The notes: generated by a model not told the origin, from the letters alone. Shown: positions 25,882 through 35,960, numbered from the stretch's first letter. The stretch: DNA of 64,000 nucleotides from Photorhabdus thracensis (GCF_001010285.1 NZ_CP011104.1:744001-808000), one strand, 5' to 3'. Numbers and translations are program-made.

Positions 25882-28284
25882 ATGAGTCAGGGAAATCATA
25901 ACCCTAAAAGCCGCCCGATTAACTTAATCCGCGCTGTGAAGCAATCCGCCGCCAATTATTGGCAAAACCTATTGCCCGCTTGTGGCGTTGGTGTTCCAGC
26001 AAGGGGAAAGCATGGTGCTTGCCCGATATGCGGCGGAACTGATCGCTTTCACTTTATTGACGATAACCATAACGGCGACTGGTATTGTCGCCAGTGCGAT
26101 GAGCCGAATCATGGTGACGGTTTGGATTTGGTGGCAAGAACCAAAGGGATCACGGTCTTTGCAGCGGCTAAGCTGGTGGCTGATGTGCTGTCAATGCCTT
26201 TGCCCGAACCTAAACACGTCAAAGAACAGCCACGAGCAGCAAAGCCGGTTGCTGAACGTATTGCGGCACTGGTTGCTACTACTGTTACAGGTGAATCTCA
26301 ATATCTGGTGAAAAAGGGGCTGCAATGCCCCAATCAGCGGTTATTGAAAGATGGCTCTTTATTGCTGGTGGTTCAGACGCTGGACGGCACAATCACGGGT
26401 GCACAGACCATTAAGCCAAACGGCGCAAAACGCTTTGTTGCAGGTACTCAGAAAAAAGGGAGCTTTATTTCCTTATCACCCATAGCCGGAACGCCGGACA
26501 CAATCATCATTACCGAGGGCTACGCCACTGCCTTAACCGTCAGCCAGTTACATGAAGGCGTAGTGCTGGCAGCTATTGATGAAAGTAATTTACTGACTGT
26601 TGCCGGGCAGGTTAGAACGCAGTGGCCAGACGCGAAAATTATCCTTGCTGCTGATAATGACTGGCACGAGCCGGAAGAACGGGACAAAAACGGCAGGCTA
26701 AAAAAGAACGTTGGCAAAATGGCGGCAGAGAAGACCTCTATAGCGATTAACAGCTGGGTAACGCTACCGCCTACGGCATTAAAAGCCGATTGGGATGATT
26801 ATCGCCAACATCACGGCATTGAGACAGCAAAGCAGGCATTTAATAACGGGTTATATCAGGTTGGGGAGAAAAGACTAATGGAAGCAGAAGCAGTGGTGAT
26901 CCAAGAAGCAAAGCCCAAAAAGGCCAATAACAATCTGACACAAATGGCAGCCAGTCAGCGCGGGGCGCTGGTGGTAGAACGCTACGGCAAGGTCGCGGTC
27001 AATCCTGAAAGTGATATGGTTTACCATTTTAACGGTACGACATGGCAGACTGTGTCGGATAATGAGCTGCGCCGCGCAATGGTGGCAATCTTTGACCAGC
27101 ACGAAACCCCTTACAGTCCGAATGGGATCAATAACGCTATCTGTGCCATGAAATTACAAGTGCCGGTTATCGGCGAACAGCGGCAGGATTTAATCGGGTT
27201 TCGTAATGGCGTGTATGAATTATCGACACAACAATTTACCCCGCACCAGCCGGAACACTGGCTAATGAACCATAACGGCATCACATTCACCCCGCCTGCT
27301 ATCGGTGAAAACCTGCCGGATCACGCCCCTGATTTTTACCGTTGGCTATCCCATGCGGCGGGAAGCAATGAACACAAAATGAATCGCATCAAAGCCGCCC
27401 TGTTTATGATTCTGGCAAACCGCTATGACTGGCAGCTATTTATTGAAGTGACGGGCGAAGGTGGTAGCGGTAAAAGTATCTTTACCTATATAGCAACACT
27501 ATTGGCAGGAGAGCATAATACAGCCAGTGGCAATATGAGGGCACTGGATGAGGCCAGAGGCCGCTATCAGTTTGTCGGGAAAAGCCTGATTACGCTCCCC
27601 GATCAAGTTAAATATGTGGGTGAAGGGGCAGGCATTAAGGCGATTACAGGCGGCGACCTAATTGAAGTTGACGGGAAATATGAGAAGCAATTTTCTACAG
27701 TCATTAAAGCGGTGGTATTAGCCACTAATAACGAGCCGATGAGCTTTACGGAACGTAACGGCGGGATTGCACGGCGTAGGGTGATATTCCCGTTTAATAT
27801 TCCGGTCAAAGAATCCGAGAAAGACCCACAATTGCCGGAGAAAATCAGCCGGGAACTGCCTGTGATTATTCGGCATTTGTTAAGCGAATTTGCCGACCAG
27901 AATAAGGCTAAAAAGCTGCTACAGGCGCAACGCGATTCTAACGAAGCGTTAACGGTGAAAAGCAATTCAGATCCGTTGTATCGCTTTTGCGGTTATCTGG
28001 TGTCTGTCAATGATGCAACTGGAATGAAGATGGGCAATAAGAACATCAGCCCACGCGCACCGAGATTGTACCTGTATCACGCTTATCTTTCTTTTATGGA
28101 AGCACACGGCTTTGAGCGACCGCTCACACTGACCAAGTTCGGCGAATCACTTCCCAAAATTATGCTGGAGTATCGCAAGGAGTATCGGAAAGTGCGAACC
28201 AATAAAGGTTACTCTTATAACGTTGAATTATCCGAAGAAGCGGAAGAATGGCTACCCTCTGTACCTGAGTTACGAAACAGTTAA
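25882..28284 (+). CDS. P4-alpha-like primase-helicase (D5-type ATPase)
   Basis: About 800 aa. Order of parts: zinc finger CPICGGTDRFHF...WYCRQC (residues 46-75), Toprim primase region with ITEGYATAL (about 210) and LAADND (about 257), then a D5/SF3-like helicase with Walker A GEGGSGKS (about 527) and an ALDEARGRYQF segment. This is the alpha protein layout that initiates satellite replication. The ATG at 25882 has GAGGAA at a good distance; one at 25876 is too close. It is the pri-rep gene of the island. Confidence 0.9.
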   Translation: MSQGNHNPKSRPINLIRAVKQSAANYWQNLLPACGVGVPARGKHGACPICGGTDRFHFIDDNHNGDWYCRQCDEPNHGDGLDLVARTKGITVFAAAKLVADVLSMPLPEPKHVKEQPRAAKPVAERIAALVATTVTGESQYLVKKGLQCPNQRLLKDGSLLLVVQTLDGTITGAQTIKPNGAKRFVAGTQKKGSFISLSPIAGTPDTIIITEGYATALTVSQLHEGVVLAAIDESNLLTVAGQVRTQWPDAKIILAADNDWHEPEERDKNGRLKKNVGKMAAEKTSIAINSWVTLPPTALKADWDDYRQHHGIETAKQAFNNGLYQVGEKRLMEAEAVVIQEAKPKKANNNLTQMAASQRGALVVERYGKVAVNPESDMVYHFNGTTWQTVSDNELRRAMVAIFDQHETPYSPNGINNAICAMKLQVPVIGEQRQDLIGFRNGVYELSTQQFTPHQPEHWLMNHNGITFTPPAIGENLPDHAPDFYRWLSHAAGSNEHKMNRIKAALFMILANRYDWQLFIEVTGEGGSGKSIFTYIATLLAGEHNTASGNMRALDEARGRYQFVGKSLITLPDQVKYVGEGAGIKAITGGDLIEVDGKYEKQFSTVIKAVVLATNNEPMSFTERNGGIARRRVIFPFNIPVKESEKDPQLPEKISRELPVIIRHLLSEFADQNKAKKLLQAQRDSNEALTVKSNSDPLYRFCGYLVSVNDATGMKMGNKNISPRAPRLYLYHAYLSFMEAHGFERPLTLTKFGESLPKIMLEYRKEYRKVRTNKGYSYNVELSEEAEEWLPSVPELRNS

Positions 28285-28821
28285 GCCTGCTGTATAAAAC
28301 TTTTAGGTTTAGGTCTGCATTCCATGCACTATTTTAAATATCTATCTGTATTTAAAGGAAAATAATAGGTGTATAGTTATTTTTTAGCTATACACTAGTA
28401 TACATTCTCTTCATTAATGTAAAAAATAGGTGAACAGGTGATACAGTGAATGAATATCATATTAATTGCGGAAAACCCAGATGTAGCAAGGCGTTCAGTG
28501 AATTATGCAGAGGGTGCACAGCGAAGGAGGCGAAAAAGATTTTTAGGGGGTATCTCTGGCAGGCAAATAAAAGCCGGATGAGTCTGGGATAATAAATTTA
28601 GTGCATAATTTTTTTATTATGGTAGGACTGAAATTAAAATTAAGTAATTGTCTGATTTTTCTTAAGAATAGAGATTCATCACAAATTTAAAGGTGGATCT
28701 TTTCCATGCTGGAATGGGTAAGCATTGTTGTTATATCCTGCTTAATTGATGCTACATCGGAAATCTTGACACAAGTCAATCAATTATTAATTTGATATTG
28801 AGTGCTACGGAGAATTGAGGA
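28285..28821. other. AT-rich spacer with two possible small ORFs
   Basis: Between the primase and the cargo genes. Two short + strand frames are open: 28450-28581 (43 codons, MNIILIAENPDVARR...) and 28706-28795 (29 codons, MLEWVSIVVISCLIDATSE..., after AAAGGTGG). Neither product is recognised. The rest is AT-rich with likely promoter sequences for the following gene. Confidence 0.35.
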
Positions 28822-29787
28822 ATGACACATAAAAAATATAATCCCACTTGGGATGGTTATATGGGCGATTTTTTAAGGGGTAATGTAGGGATTAATCAGC
28901 TAAAACCCCAGCATGAATTTTTTGATGCCATTGGGTTAGAAAAAGTATTGAGTGATAATACCCAATATCACTTTGTTCTCACATTAGCGCAAGCCAAAAG
29001 CATTATTGAGGATATCAGTCCCTCCCATCCACAAACCCCAAGTCATGGAGAAGCATTTGCAAGAGGTACGGAAGCAGAAAATCTAAGTTACGGAGACGAA
29101 TTTGCAAGAGGCACGGAAGTAGATAACAAGAAAAAAAATCCTATGGCGTATGTATTTTCTGTCACAGATCCTATTTCCACCTATGCGGGAAATATTTATG
29201 ATTCACATGGGTTTTCTGATGTTTGCCGGGAATTTAAGAGGTTAAGTATTACTGCAAAAACCTATGTGGGAGAAAATGGGAAAAAATATATTCATCTGTC
29301 AGGTCATGCTGGTCTTAGGCGTCTTGTCAGGGGAACCCGATACGGTGCTAGCCACCCTCAAATGTTAACCATGGGGATAGGACAGCAGGGTCTTAATGCT
29401 AGTATTATCAAAGGTGTTAGATTCTGTATTGTCTTTTCGATTGGCTATAGATTGATAGAAAGTATTTTTAAGGATGAATATACTTTAGCCGATTTTATCG
29501 GCAACATAACAATGGATATGGCTAAAACTGCTATTATTGCTGCTTCCTCTTGGATTGTAGGATCACTTTTAACTGCCACTGCTTTGGTAGGTGGAAGTAT
29601 TATTGTTGTTGCGGGAATAGTTTTAGCTGTTGGAATTCTAGTGGCTATCGGTTTAGATCTTGTTGATAAGCAATATGGAATAAGCGAAAAATTAATAGCA
29701 CTTTTGAAAGAAGAAATGAAGAGAAAGCCAAGAACACCGGAAGCAGACTTACAATATTTTTTTAATACGATGGGAAGAATTAGGTGA
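28822..29787 (+). CDS. Cargo protein with membrane-insertion C-terminus; candidate pore-forming toxin
   Basis: 321 aa, unnamed. Residues 1-110 are polar and include a near-repeat (GEAFARGTEAENLSY / GDEFARGTEVDNKK); a middle domain contains PMAYVFSVTDPISTYAGN and KYIHLSGHAGLRRLVRGTRYG; residues about 190-285 are strongly hydrophobic with glycine- and alanine-rich segments (ATALVGGSIIVVAGIVLAVGILVAIGLDLVD), then a charged amphipathic tail. The pattern fits colicin-like or other membrane-inserting effectors. The next gene, overlapping by 4 bp, encodes a small multipass membrane protein, as in toxin-immunity pairs. A role in anti-phage defence is another possibility. Confidence 0.5.
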   Translation: MTHKKYNPTWDGYMGDFLRGNVGINQLKPQHEFFDAIGLEKVLSDNTQYHFVLTLAQAKSIIEDISPSHPQTPSHGEAFARGTEAENLSYGDEFARGTEVDNKKKNPMAYVFSVTDPISTYAGNIYDSHGFSDVCREFKRLSITAKTYVGENGKKYIHLSGHAGLRRLVRGTRYGASHPQMLTMGIGQQGLNASIIKGVRFCIVFSIGYRLIESIFKDEYTLADFIGNITMDMAKTAIIAASSWIVGSLLTATALVGGSIIVVAGIVLAVGILVAIGLDLVDKQYGISEKLIALLKEEMKRKPRTPEADLQYFFNTMGRIR

Positions 29788-30179
29788 ATAGCAAATATTT
29801 AAAAGCCTTGGGTGGAGTAATATTGTTATTATTCCTTACATTTCTGATGTACTTCATTATTAAATCTGCTGTTTCATTAGTATTAATGAAAGATGAAATA
29901 ACATTCTCCAGCGCAGTTATTATAAGTATTCTATCTTTCCCTATAATATTTTACTCTTTATCAGGTTCTATTTTTTTCTTTATATTTGATAGATTACCTA
30001 AATACAACAAGATACTTGTTAAGTACCTGAGTAGATTGATGATTGCATCATTTGTCATTAGCTTACCTATCTCTTTTTATGTTGATTATAAGTTAAAAAA
30101 TGATGGTTATTTGACATGTGATAAAATATCGTGGATGTCACCAACAACCTACGTAAAAAATTTATTACTTTGTAAATGA
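29784..30179 (+). CDS. Small membrane protein, putative immunity partner (DUF1240-like)
   Basis: 131 aa with three or four hydrophobic helices (GGVILLLFLTFLMYFII, AVIISILSFPIIFYSLSGSIFFFIF, RLMIASFVISLPISFYVDY) and a C-terminal cysteine-containing tail (YLTCDKISW...KNLLLCK). This resembles the DUF1240 family of enterobacterial inner-membrane proteins. ATGA overlap with the upstream gene implies co-translation, which fits an immunity protein against a pore-forming domain. The pairing is inferred from context. Confidence 0.5.
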   Translation: MNSKYLKALGGVILLLFLTFLMYFIIKSAVSLVLMKDEITFSSAVIISILSFPIIFYSLSGSIFFFIFDRLPKYNKILVKYLSRLMIASFVISLPISFYVDYKLKNDGYLTCDKISWMSPTTYVKNLLLCK

Positions 30180-30221
30180 AAAGTTTTGTAAATATTTTGT
30201 CTTCATGTTTCCCCTTGTTTA

Positions 30222-30246
30222 GCCTCTAAATCACAGAGGCTTTTTT
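30222..30246 (+). terminator. Intrinsic terminator after the cargo pair
   Basis: GCCTCT (30222-30227) / AGAGGC (30235-30240) followed by six T residues. It separates the cargo pair from the capsid operon. Confidence 0.85.
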
Positions 30247-30303
30247 ATTATTTTTCACGGTGTTAAATAGTGTTTTAAAGAAAATAACTATTCCAAAAAC
30301 ACC

Positions 30304-31458
30304 ATGAAAAAACTACTCGAATTACACCAACAGAAAACCGATTTAACCCAACAAATGCGCTCGTTGCTTACCAAAGCCGAAGACGAAAAGCGCTCACTGA
30401 CTGCCGATGAAGCCAAACAGTTCGACGAGCTGCGCACTCAGTCTGATGCACTCAATACGGAAATTGCCCGTTATGAGGCGCTGTCTGATGAAGAACGCAG
30501 TCAGGCAAGCAAACCCCAATCGACCAGCAAGAACCTCAGTAATGACGAGTTGCGCCACTATATTCTGACCGGAGAAACCCGCGCCTTGTCTACGGGCGTT
30601 CCGTCAGACGGTGGCTATACCGTTATCCCCGAACTGAACAAACAGATTATGTAGCAATTGGCTGATGAATCTGTCATGCGCCAAATCTGTACTCTCAAAA
30701 CCACACGCAGCAACGAGTATAAACAGCTTGTTTCGGTCGGTGGTGCGGCAGTGGCACACGGGGAAGAAGGTAAGGCACGCGGTGAGACTGGCACGCCGAA
30801 GATGGAAGAAGTCAGCATCAAGCTGTTCCCCATTTACGCTTATCCCAAGACCACCCAAGAGATCATCGATTTTAGCGATGTGGATATCTTAGGCTGGCTG
30901 ACCTCAGAGATTGCCGATACCTTCGTCGATACCGAAGAAACGGATCTTGTCAGCGGTGACGGCAGCAAAAAAGCCAAAGGTTTTCTGGCTTATCCCCGCG
31001 ATACGAGAAGCGACAAGGTGCGTGATTTTGGCACGCTGCAAAAACTGGAAGCTACCACGCTTGAGGCCGATAGCCTGATTGATCTTAAGTTCCTGCTTAA
31101 GAATAAATACCGTAAAAACTCCGTCTGGGTGATGAACTCCAATACTGCCGCCAACGTGCAAAAACTGAAAAACGGTAACGGAGATTATATCTGGCGGGAA
31201 CGTTTACAAGCGGGTGATCCCGATATGTTGCTGGGCTTACCTGTCCATTATCTCGAATTTATGCCCGATGGCGTGATCGGTCTGGGCGACTTCAAACGCG
31301 GTTATTTCATTGTTGACCATGAAACAGGCACCCGTACCCGTCCCGACAATATCACCGAGCCGGGATTTTATAAGGTACACACTGATAAATATCTGGGTGG
31401 TGGTCTGGTGGACTCCAACGCAATCAAGATCCTTGAAGTTAAAACCGCGTCGAAATAA
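30304..31458 (+). pseudogene. HK97-type major capsid protein, interrupted by an amber codon
   Basis: One frame encodes an HK97-type capsid protein: an N-terminal coiled-coil scaffold (delta-domain-like, residues 1-65, LLELHQQKTDLTQQMRSLL), then GVPSDGGYTVIPE, LADESVMRQICTLKTT and the fold through VWVMNSNTAANVQKLKNGNGDYIW and LLGLPVHYLEFMPD. A TAG at 30652-30654 splits it after NKQIM; reading continues in the same frame with no other damage, so a single change would restore about 384 residues. Without suppression only a 116-aa N-terminal piece is made. Confidence 0.85.
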
Positions 31459-31501
31459 GCGAAAGGAGCGAAAGTCCCTTGACTGTCTGGGAGTCCATAA
31501 A

Positions 31502-32050
31502 ATGAATAACGATTTTGAAATCCGCACGGCTTCCCTGTCTGCCAGTGATAAGAAACTGACAGGCTATGTGATTAAGTGGAACAGCCGATCCCACGTTTTA
31601 TGGGATGAATTTGTTGAACAATTCGTCCCGAATGCGTTTACGAACAGTCTGACAAACAATACCGATGTTCGGGCGCTTTATGAACATGATCACATGAACC
31701 TGTTAGGCCGTACTACATCTGGCACGTTGAAGTTGACCGAAGATGCCACCGGATTACGCTTCGAACTAACCCCGCCTGATACGCAGTTGGGGCGTGATGT
31801 GCTGACTCTGGTTGAACGGGGTGATATTTCCGGTATGTCCTTTGGATTCAGGGCGCTGAAAGATCAGTGGGATGTTGGACAAGAGCCGTATCTGAGAACC
31901 GTTTTAGAGGCCGAACTGCGGGAAATCACTATCACCAGCTTGCCCGCCTACCCTGAAAGCGGGGTAGAGATTGCCAAGCGCTCTTTGAATGCTCTCAAAT
32001 CCCATGATGTGGATTTGTGTCATTACTGGCTGCAACTGTCCGAGGTGTGA
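31502..32050 (+). CDS. HK97-family prohead protease
   Basis: 182 aa, starting MNNDFEIRTASLSASDKKLTGYVIKWN at 31502; the frame is open upstream, overlapping the capsid end, without a better start. Family blocks: ALYEHDHMNLLGRTTSGTL (catalytic His), RGDISGMSFGF (catalytic Ser) and LREITITSLPAYPES. The protease trims the capsid delta domain in prohead maturation. It lies between capsid and portal genes. Confidence 0.88.
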   Translation: MNNDFEIRTASLSASDKKLTGYVIKWNSRSHVLWDEFVEQFVPNAFTNSLTNNTDVRALYEHDHMNLLGRTTSGTLKLTEDATGLRFELTPPDTQLGRDVLTLVERGDISGMSFGFRALKDQWDVGQEPYLRTVLEAELREITITSLPAYPESGVEIAKRSLNALKSHDVDLCHYWLQLSEV

Positions 32051-32168
32051 TTATGTGGCCTTTTAAGCGAAAAGACACTGAAACCCGCAGCATGAGCATG
32101 GATGAGTTTCTTTTTCTGGCGGGCGTGTCTAACACCAAATCGGGCGAGCATGTTTCCCCGTCTACGGC

Positions 32169-33660
32169 CTGTCTCTTGATCAGATCTCCAAATCAACTGA
32201 TTTAGCCAGCAAATAGCCGTCTATCAGGGTTTGCAGCCGAAACCAACCTTCCCAAAGTCGTTCCCATCCGACTCGACCCGTGCGTTTGGAATCGTACCAG
32301 CCGGCCAGTTTTCCCAGATTGATGAAGGCCCAATGCAAGCTCGGGGCTTTTTTCGGCACACGGCATTTTTCTTGTTTTGACCACAGTAATTTCCACGCCA
32401 GGGGGCTTAATACTGTCTCACAGCTCTCTTTCTCTGCTTCTTCTTTGTTCAGACCCTTAAAACGCAGCTGGTGTATCCGTACCGCAATAAAGGCCAGCAG
32501 CACTATCATCCGCTCCAGATTATCTTTGCTTTGCATACGCAGCGCTTCTACCTGCGTGCCGCCCGTTTTCCACGCTTTGTGAAATTCTTCTATCAGCCAG
32601 CGGCGCTCGTAATAACTGAATATTTTATGGGCGTCTTCCTGACTGTTGACGGGTTCGGAGGTCAGAAGATGCCAGCAAAGCCCATCCTCCGGACCTTTTT
32701 CGTAGCAACCGACATAAAATATCCGCACCGCTTCACCGCTTTTTCCTTCGGGGATTTTCAACGTCACTTCGGCATAACGGATATCACAATGCGCGACACG
32801 CGCCTGACGCCCGCCTTTCTGTCTGATCTGAACTAATCGTTCTCCAGCACTCTGTAACTGGCTGATAAAGTCATAAAGTTTATCCTGACTTTCCTCAATA
32901 CGCCGGTTTTGCATCGAACGGATGACGAAACGGTGTTTTTGGCTCGTTTTATAACGCAGATATTCAATGATATCGGCTTCACGGTCACAGACAGAAATCA
33001 CGTTGGCCATCTGCTCCCCTAACCGGCTGTCGACGGCTTGTGAGGCCCGTTCCCACTTATAACTCTCTTTCCCTTCATAAGGGCGTGTGTCGCGTTGTCG
33101 GCTTTTGCCATAATCACTGACATCTCGACACCAGCGCTGTTGCTCTATCAACCCCACGACCTGTTGTTCTTCAGGCGCAAATAACAACACCGAGTGTACC
33201 TGCATGCCCCGGGATTTTTCCGTCGAGGTGGTATAGCCGAGTTCATCGGCGACCGACGCGTGGGAAAATGACAGGGTTGTCGTGTCTTCCAGCGCTAACA
33301 GGCAACGATAACGTTGAGCGTGAGCGACGGTGGCGGTAAATCCGGCTTCGGCGATGGCCTGAGGCGCAATGGCGGAATTTCGGGTCAGTCGGTAGGCCGC
33401 TTCAACATCGGCAGGAGAGTCAAGAGATTGCACGAGCGATTGTCCTATATGGTTAGCCAACGAACAGGCCACTTTCACCAGGCGGTTGGTACGGCGTTTA
33501 TCACCTAATTCCGCATGTTGAAACGTGTCATTTGCCCATTGTTCAGCGCAGGTTGAAAACATAAAGATTACCTCAAGTCGTGTTTGTTATTGAGATCAAT
33601 CTATGAGGAAAAAGTTCAATAACGAGGGGGCAGGTTAAAATATTTGTGTAGGAAAGACAG
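32169..33660 (-). mobile_element. IS4-family, IS50/Tn5-like insertion sequence (1,492 bp)
   Basis: The left end, CTGTCTCTTGATCAGATCT, is the Tn5/IS50 inside-end sequence; the right end reads inward CTGTCTTTCCTACACAAAT, related to the outside end. The element is flanked by 9-bp direct repeats GTCTACGGC (32160-32168 and 33661-33669), the target-duplication length of IS50. It contains one transposase gene. As in IS50, the transposase stop codon lies inside the terminal sequence. Confidence 0.95.
32180..33562 (-). CDS. Tn5-like transposase
   Basis: 460 aa, DDE transposase of the IS4 family. ELGDKRRTNRLVKVA at the N-terminus, catalytic Asp in LALEDTT (Asp93), Asp in VISVCDREADI, and the YREK-type motif YERRWLIEEFHKAWKTG with the catalytic Glu, then ERMIVLLAFIAVRI. 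The closest well-known relative by eye is Tn5 transposase. It appears intact. Confidence 0.95.
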   Translation of the reverse strand: MFSTCAEQWANDTFQHAELGDKRRTNRLVKVACSLANHIGQSLVQSLDSPADVEAAYRLTRNSAIAPQAIAEAGFTATVAHAQRYRCLLALEDTTTLSFSHASVADELGYTTSTEKSRGMQVHSVLLFAPEEQQVVGLIEQQRWCRDVSDYGKSRQRDTRPYEGKESYKWERASQAVDSRLGEQMANVISVCDREADIIEYLRYKTSQKHRFVIRSMQNRRIEESQDKLYDFISQLQSAGERLVQIRQKGGRQARVAHCDIRYAEVTLKIPEGKSGEAVRIFYVGCYEKGPEDGLCWHLLTSEPVNSQEDAHKIFSYYERRWLIEEFHKAWKTGGTQVEALRMQSKDNLERMIVLLAFIAVRIHQLRFKGLNKEEAEKESCETVLSPLAWKLLWSKQEKCRVPKKAPSLHWAFINLGKLAGWYDSKRTGRVGWERLWEGWFRLQTLIDGYLLAKSVDLEI

Positions 33661-34767
33661 GTCTACGGCGGAGGGCTTACCTGCGGTAATGAATGCCGTT
33701 ACGGTGATCAGTGAGGCGGTGGCGACCATGCCTTGCTATCTCTATCGGGTTCAGCACCAGAACGGCAAAGAATCCCGCGAATGGCTCAGTGATCATCCTG
33801 TCGATTATTTGCTGAATGAGTGTCCGAATGACTGCCAGACCCCATTTCAGTTTAAGCGAACCCTGATGCGTCATTGCTTACTCAATGGTAATGCTTATGC
33901 GGTGATTGTCTGGGGGCGGGAGGGTCAGCCACAATCGTTGCACCCTTACCCACCGTCAACGGTTGTCCCTCAGCGGCTATCCGATCACCGGTTCTCATAC
34001 ACCATCACAGAGCCTTATAGCGGTAAGGTGAAAACCTACCTACAGGAAGAAATTCTGCATTTACGCTATGCCACCGAAGACGGCTTTCTTGGGCGATCAC
34101 CTGTCACCATTTGCCGCGAGACATTGGGGTTAGGGCTGGCACAACAACGCCACGGTGCCAGTATCATGAAAGACGGCATGATGGCGGTAGGGGTTATCAA
34201 GTCCGCTGATTGGTTAGATGGTACAAAGGGCGCTAAGGCACTGGAAGCGCTCGAACGTTACAAGGGCGCTCGCAATGCAGGGAAAACGCCGATCCTTGAA
34301 GGTGGCATGGACTACCAGCAATTAGGCATGAGTAACCAAGATGCGGAATGGCTGGCTTCCCGTCGCTTCACGATTGATGATATCTCCCGTATGTTCAACG
34401 TCAGCCCGATCTTTCTGCAAGAGTATTCGAACAGTACCTACAGTAACTTTAGTGAAGCGTCCCGCGCCTTTCTGACCATTACCATGCGCCCGTGGCTCGC
34501 CAACTTTGAACAGCAAATCAAATCGGCCTTGCTGATGGCATCCCCGAAACGGGGGATTCGTTATCAGGTGGAGTTTGATACCGCCGACTTGCTTCGCGCC
34601 AATCCGAAAGAACGCTTTCAAAGCTATGAGACGGCGATTAAGTCGGGGGTGATGTGCCCGAATGAAGCCCGTGAACGTGAGGGACTCTCTCCCCGTAAAG
34701 GTGGAGATGAATTTAGTCAGGCATGGAAGCAAACGGTAGAAATCAAGAAACAACCGGAGGGCGAGGA

Positions 34768-35100
34768 ATGAGGGCAGGCAGATTGAGGCATCGTGTGATT
34801 ATCCAGAAATCCGAGCAGTCACGCGCCCCGTCAGGGCAGGTTATTGACAAGTGGGTGGATGTCACCACCGTCTGGGCGGAAGTGAGGGCGATTAGCGGGC
34901 GTGAGCGTTTGGCATCCGGTGCGGTGTTCTCTGAGGCCACTGTGCGTATCTGGATGCGTTACCGTGATGACGTGACCACCGCCAATATCATTCTCTATAA
35001 CGGGGCTAACACCAGAGGAACCGCTTTTGACATTGTGGCGGTTATCCCTGATGCGAAACACACCCGCTTAGAGTTGCTTTGTAAAGGTGGTGTTTTCTAA
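34768..35100 (+). CDS. Phage head closure protein
   Basis: 110 aa. MRAGRLRHRVIIQKSEQSRAPSGQVIDKWVDVTTVWAEVRAISGRERLASGAV is the standard N-terminus of the SPP1 gp16/HK97 gp7-like head-completion family, with IVAVIPDAKHTRLELLCK at the end. It forms the ring beneath the portal that closes the filled head. The start overlaps the portal stop by 4 bp. Confidence 0.85.
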   Translation: MRAGRLRHRVIIQKSEQSRAPSGQVIDKWVDVTTVWAEVRAISGRERLASGAVFSEATVRIWMRYRDDVTTANIILYNGANTRGTAFDIVAVIPDAKHTRLELLCKGGVF

Positions 35101-35396
35101 TGGCTGAAATCCCTTTAAATGAAATCAAACAGCATTGCCGGCTGGGTGAAAGCGATACGCTTGATGATGCCTTGTTAATGGGCTATGCCGAAGCCGCGCT
35201 GGAAGTCTGCCAGCAACATATTGGCAAGCGGTTTGATAACGGATTGGCCTTTACCCCTGCTATCAAGGTGGGCTGTCTGCTTTATATTGGCTTGCTGTAT
35301 GAAAATCGGGAGATGGTGACAGAAGCAGAACTTAAAGAAGTCCCTTTTACCATCAAGTCATTGTGGTCTGTGTATCGTGATGTGGGAGTGTATTAG
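35100..35396 (+). CDS. Head-tail connector (gp6-like adaptor)
   Basis: 98 aa: PLNEIKQHCRLGESDTLDDALLMGYAEAALEVCQQHIGKRF...IKVGCLLYIGLLYENREMV is the all-helical gp6/gp15 connector pattern (DUF3168/TIGR01560-like). One-base overlap with the previous gene. It docks onto the portal. Confidence 0.85.
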   Translation: MAEIPLNEIKQHCRLGESDTLDDALLMGYAEAALEVCQQHIGKRFDNGLAFTPAIKVGCLLYIGLLYENREMVTEAELKEVPFTIKSLWSVYRDVGVY

Positions 35397-35831
35397 ATGC
35401 CGTGGCAACCTTTAAAGCGCTGTAGTTACCCGAGTTGCCGTGAACGGGTGAAGTCAGGCCGCTGTGAACAACATCAACGCGAGTCCAGACGGCAACAGGA
35501 CAAACAACGGGGAACCCGAACCCAACGAGGCTACAGTAACCGATGGGGGCGCTATCGGCTGCAATACCTGAAAGCCCATCCGTTATGTGTCCCTTGCTTA
35601 CAGGGAAATATCTATACCCCTGCAACGATTGTAGATCACATTATCCCGATACAGGGTGAAGCTGATGTGTTGTTTTGGCCTGAATCCAATCATCAATCGT
35701 TATGCCAACCCTGCCATAACCGCAAGACCGTACAGACAGATCCTATCACCAAAGCGAAGCGCAAACAGGGTATCTATCAGGAACGGGAAACAGAAGCGGC
35801 AAAGCGTCGCGGTTGGTTAGTCGCAGAATAA
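35397..35831 (+). CDS. HNH endonuclease of the packaging module
   Basis: 144 aa. A zinc-binding arrangement (CSYPSCRERVKSGRCEQH ... HPLCVPC ... CQPCHNRKT) surrounds the HNH motif VDHIIPIQGEADVLFWPESNHQSLCQPCH. HNH proteins lying next to terminase genes in HK97-type phages assist cleavage at packaging sites. It starts directly after the connector stop. Confidence 0.88.
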   Translation: MPWQPLKRCSYPSCRERVKSGRCEQHQRESRRQQDKQRGTRTQRGYSNRWGRYRLQYLKAHPLCVPCLQGNIYTPATIVDHIIPIQGEADVLFWPESNHQSLCQPCHNRKTVQTDPITKAKRKQGIYQERETEAAKRRGWLVAE

Positions 35832-35960
35832 TAACAAATGAAATAGTGGGTGGAGGTATTAAAAATGACAAACGCGCTTCCCAGCGGAACCGACCCCCTC
35901 CTTCAATTTTTACGCACGGCAATTTTTTTGAAAATAAAATCACAAGGAACAGAGAACATT

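Larger units (their letters stand above)
32053..34771 (+). pseudogene. HK97-type portal protein, split by an IS50-like element
   Basis: The 5' part (32053-32168, MWPFKRKDTETRSMSMDEFLFLAGVS...) and the 3' part (33670-34771, EGLPAVMNAVTVISEAVATMPCYLY...) form one frame once the IS and one 9-bp target copy are removed: the join reads VSPSTAEGLPAVMN. The 3' part shows portal blocks such as DHPVDYLLNECPND, HCLLNGNAYAVIVWGREG, YSNFSEASRAFLTIT and RANPKERFQSY. The portal is the dodecameric gate for DNA packaging. The insertion abolishes it. Confidence 0.9.
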
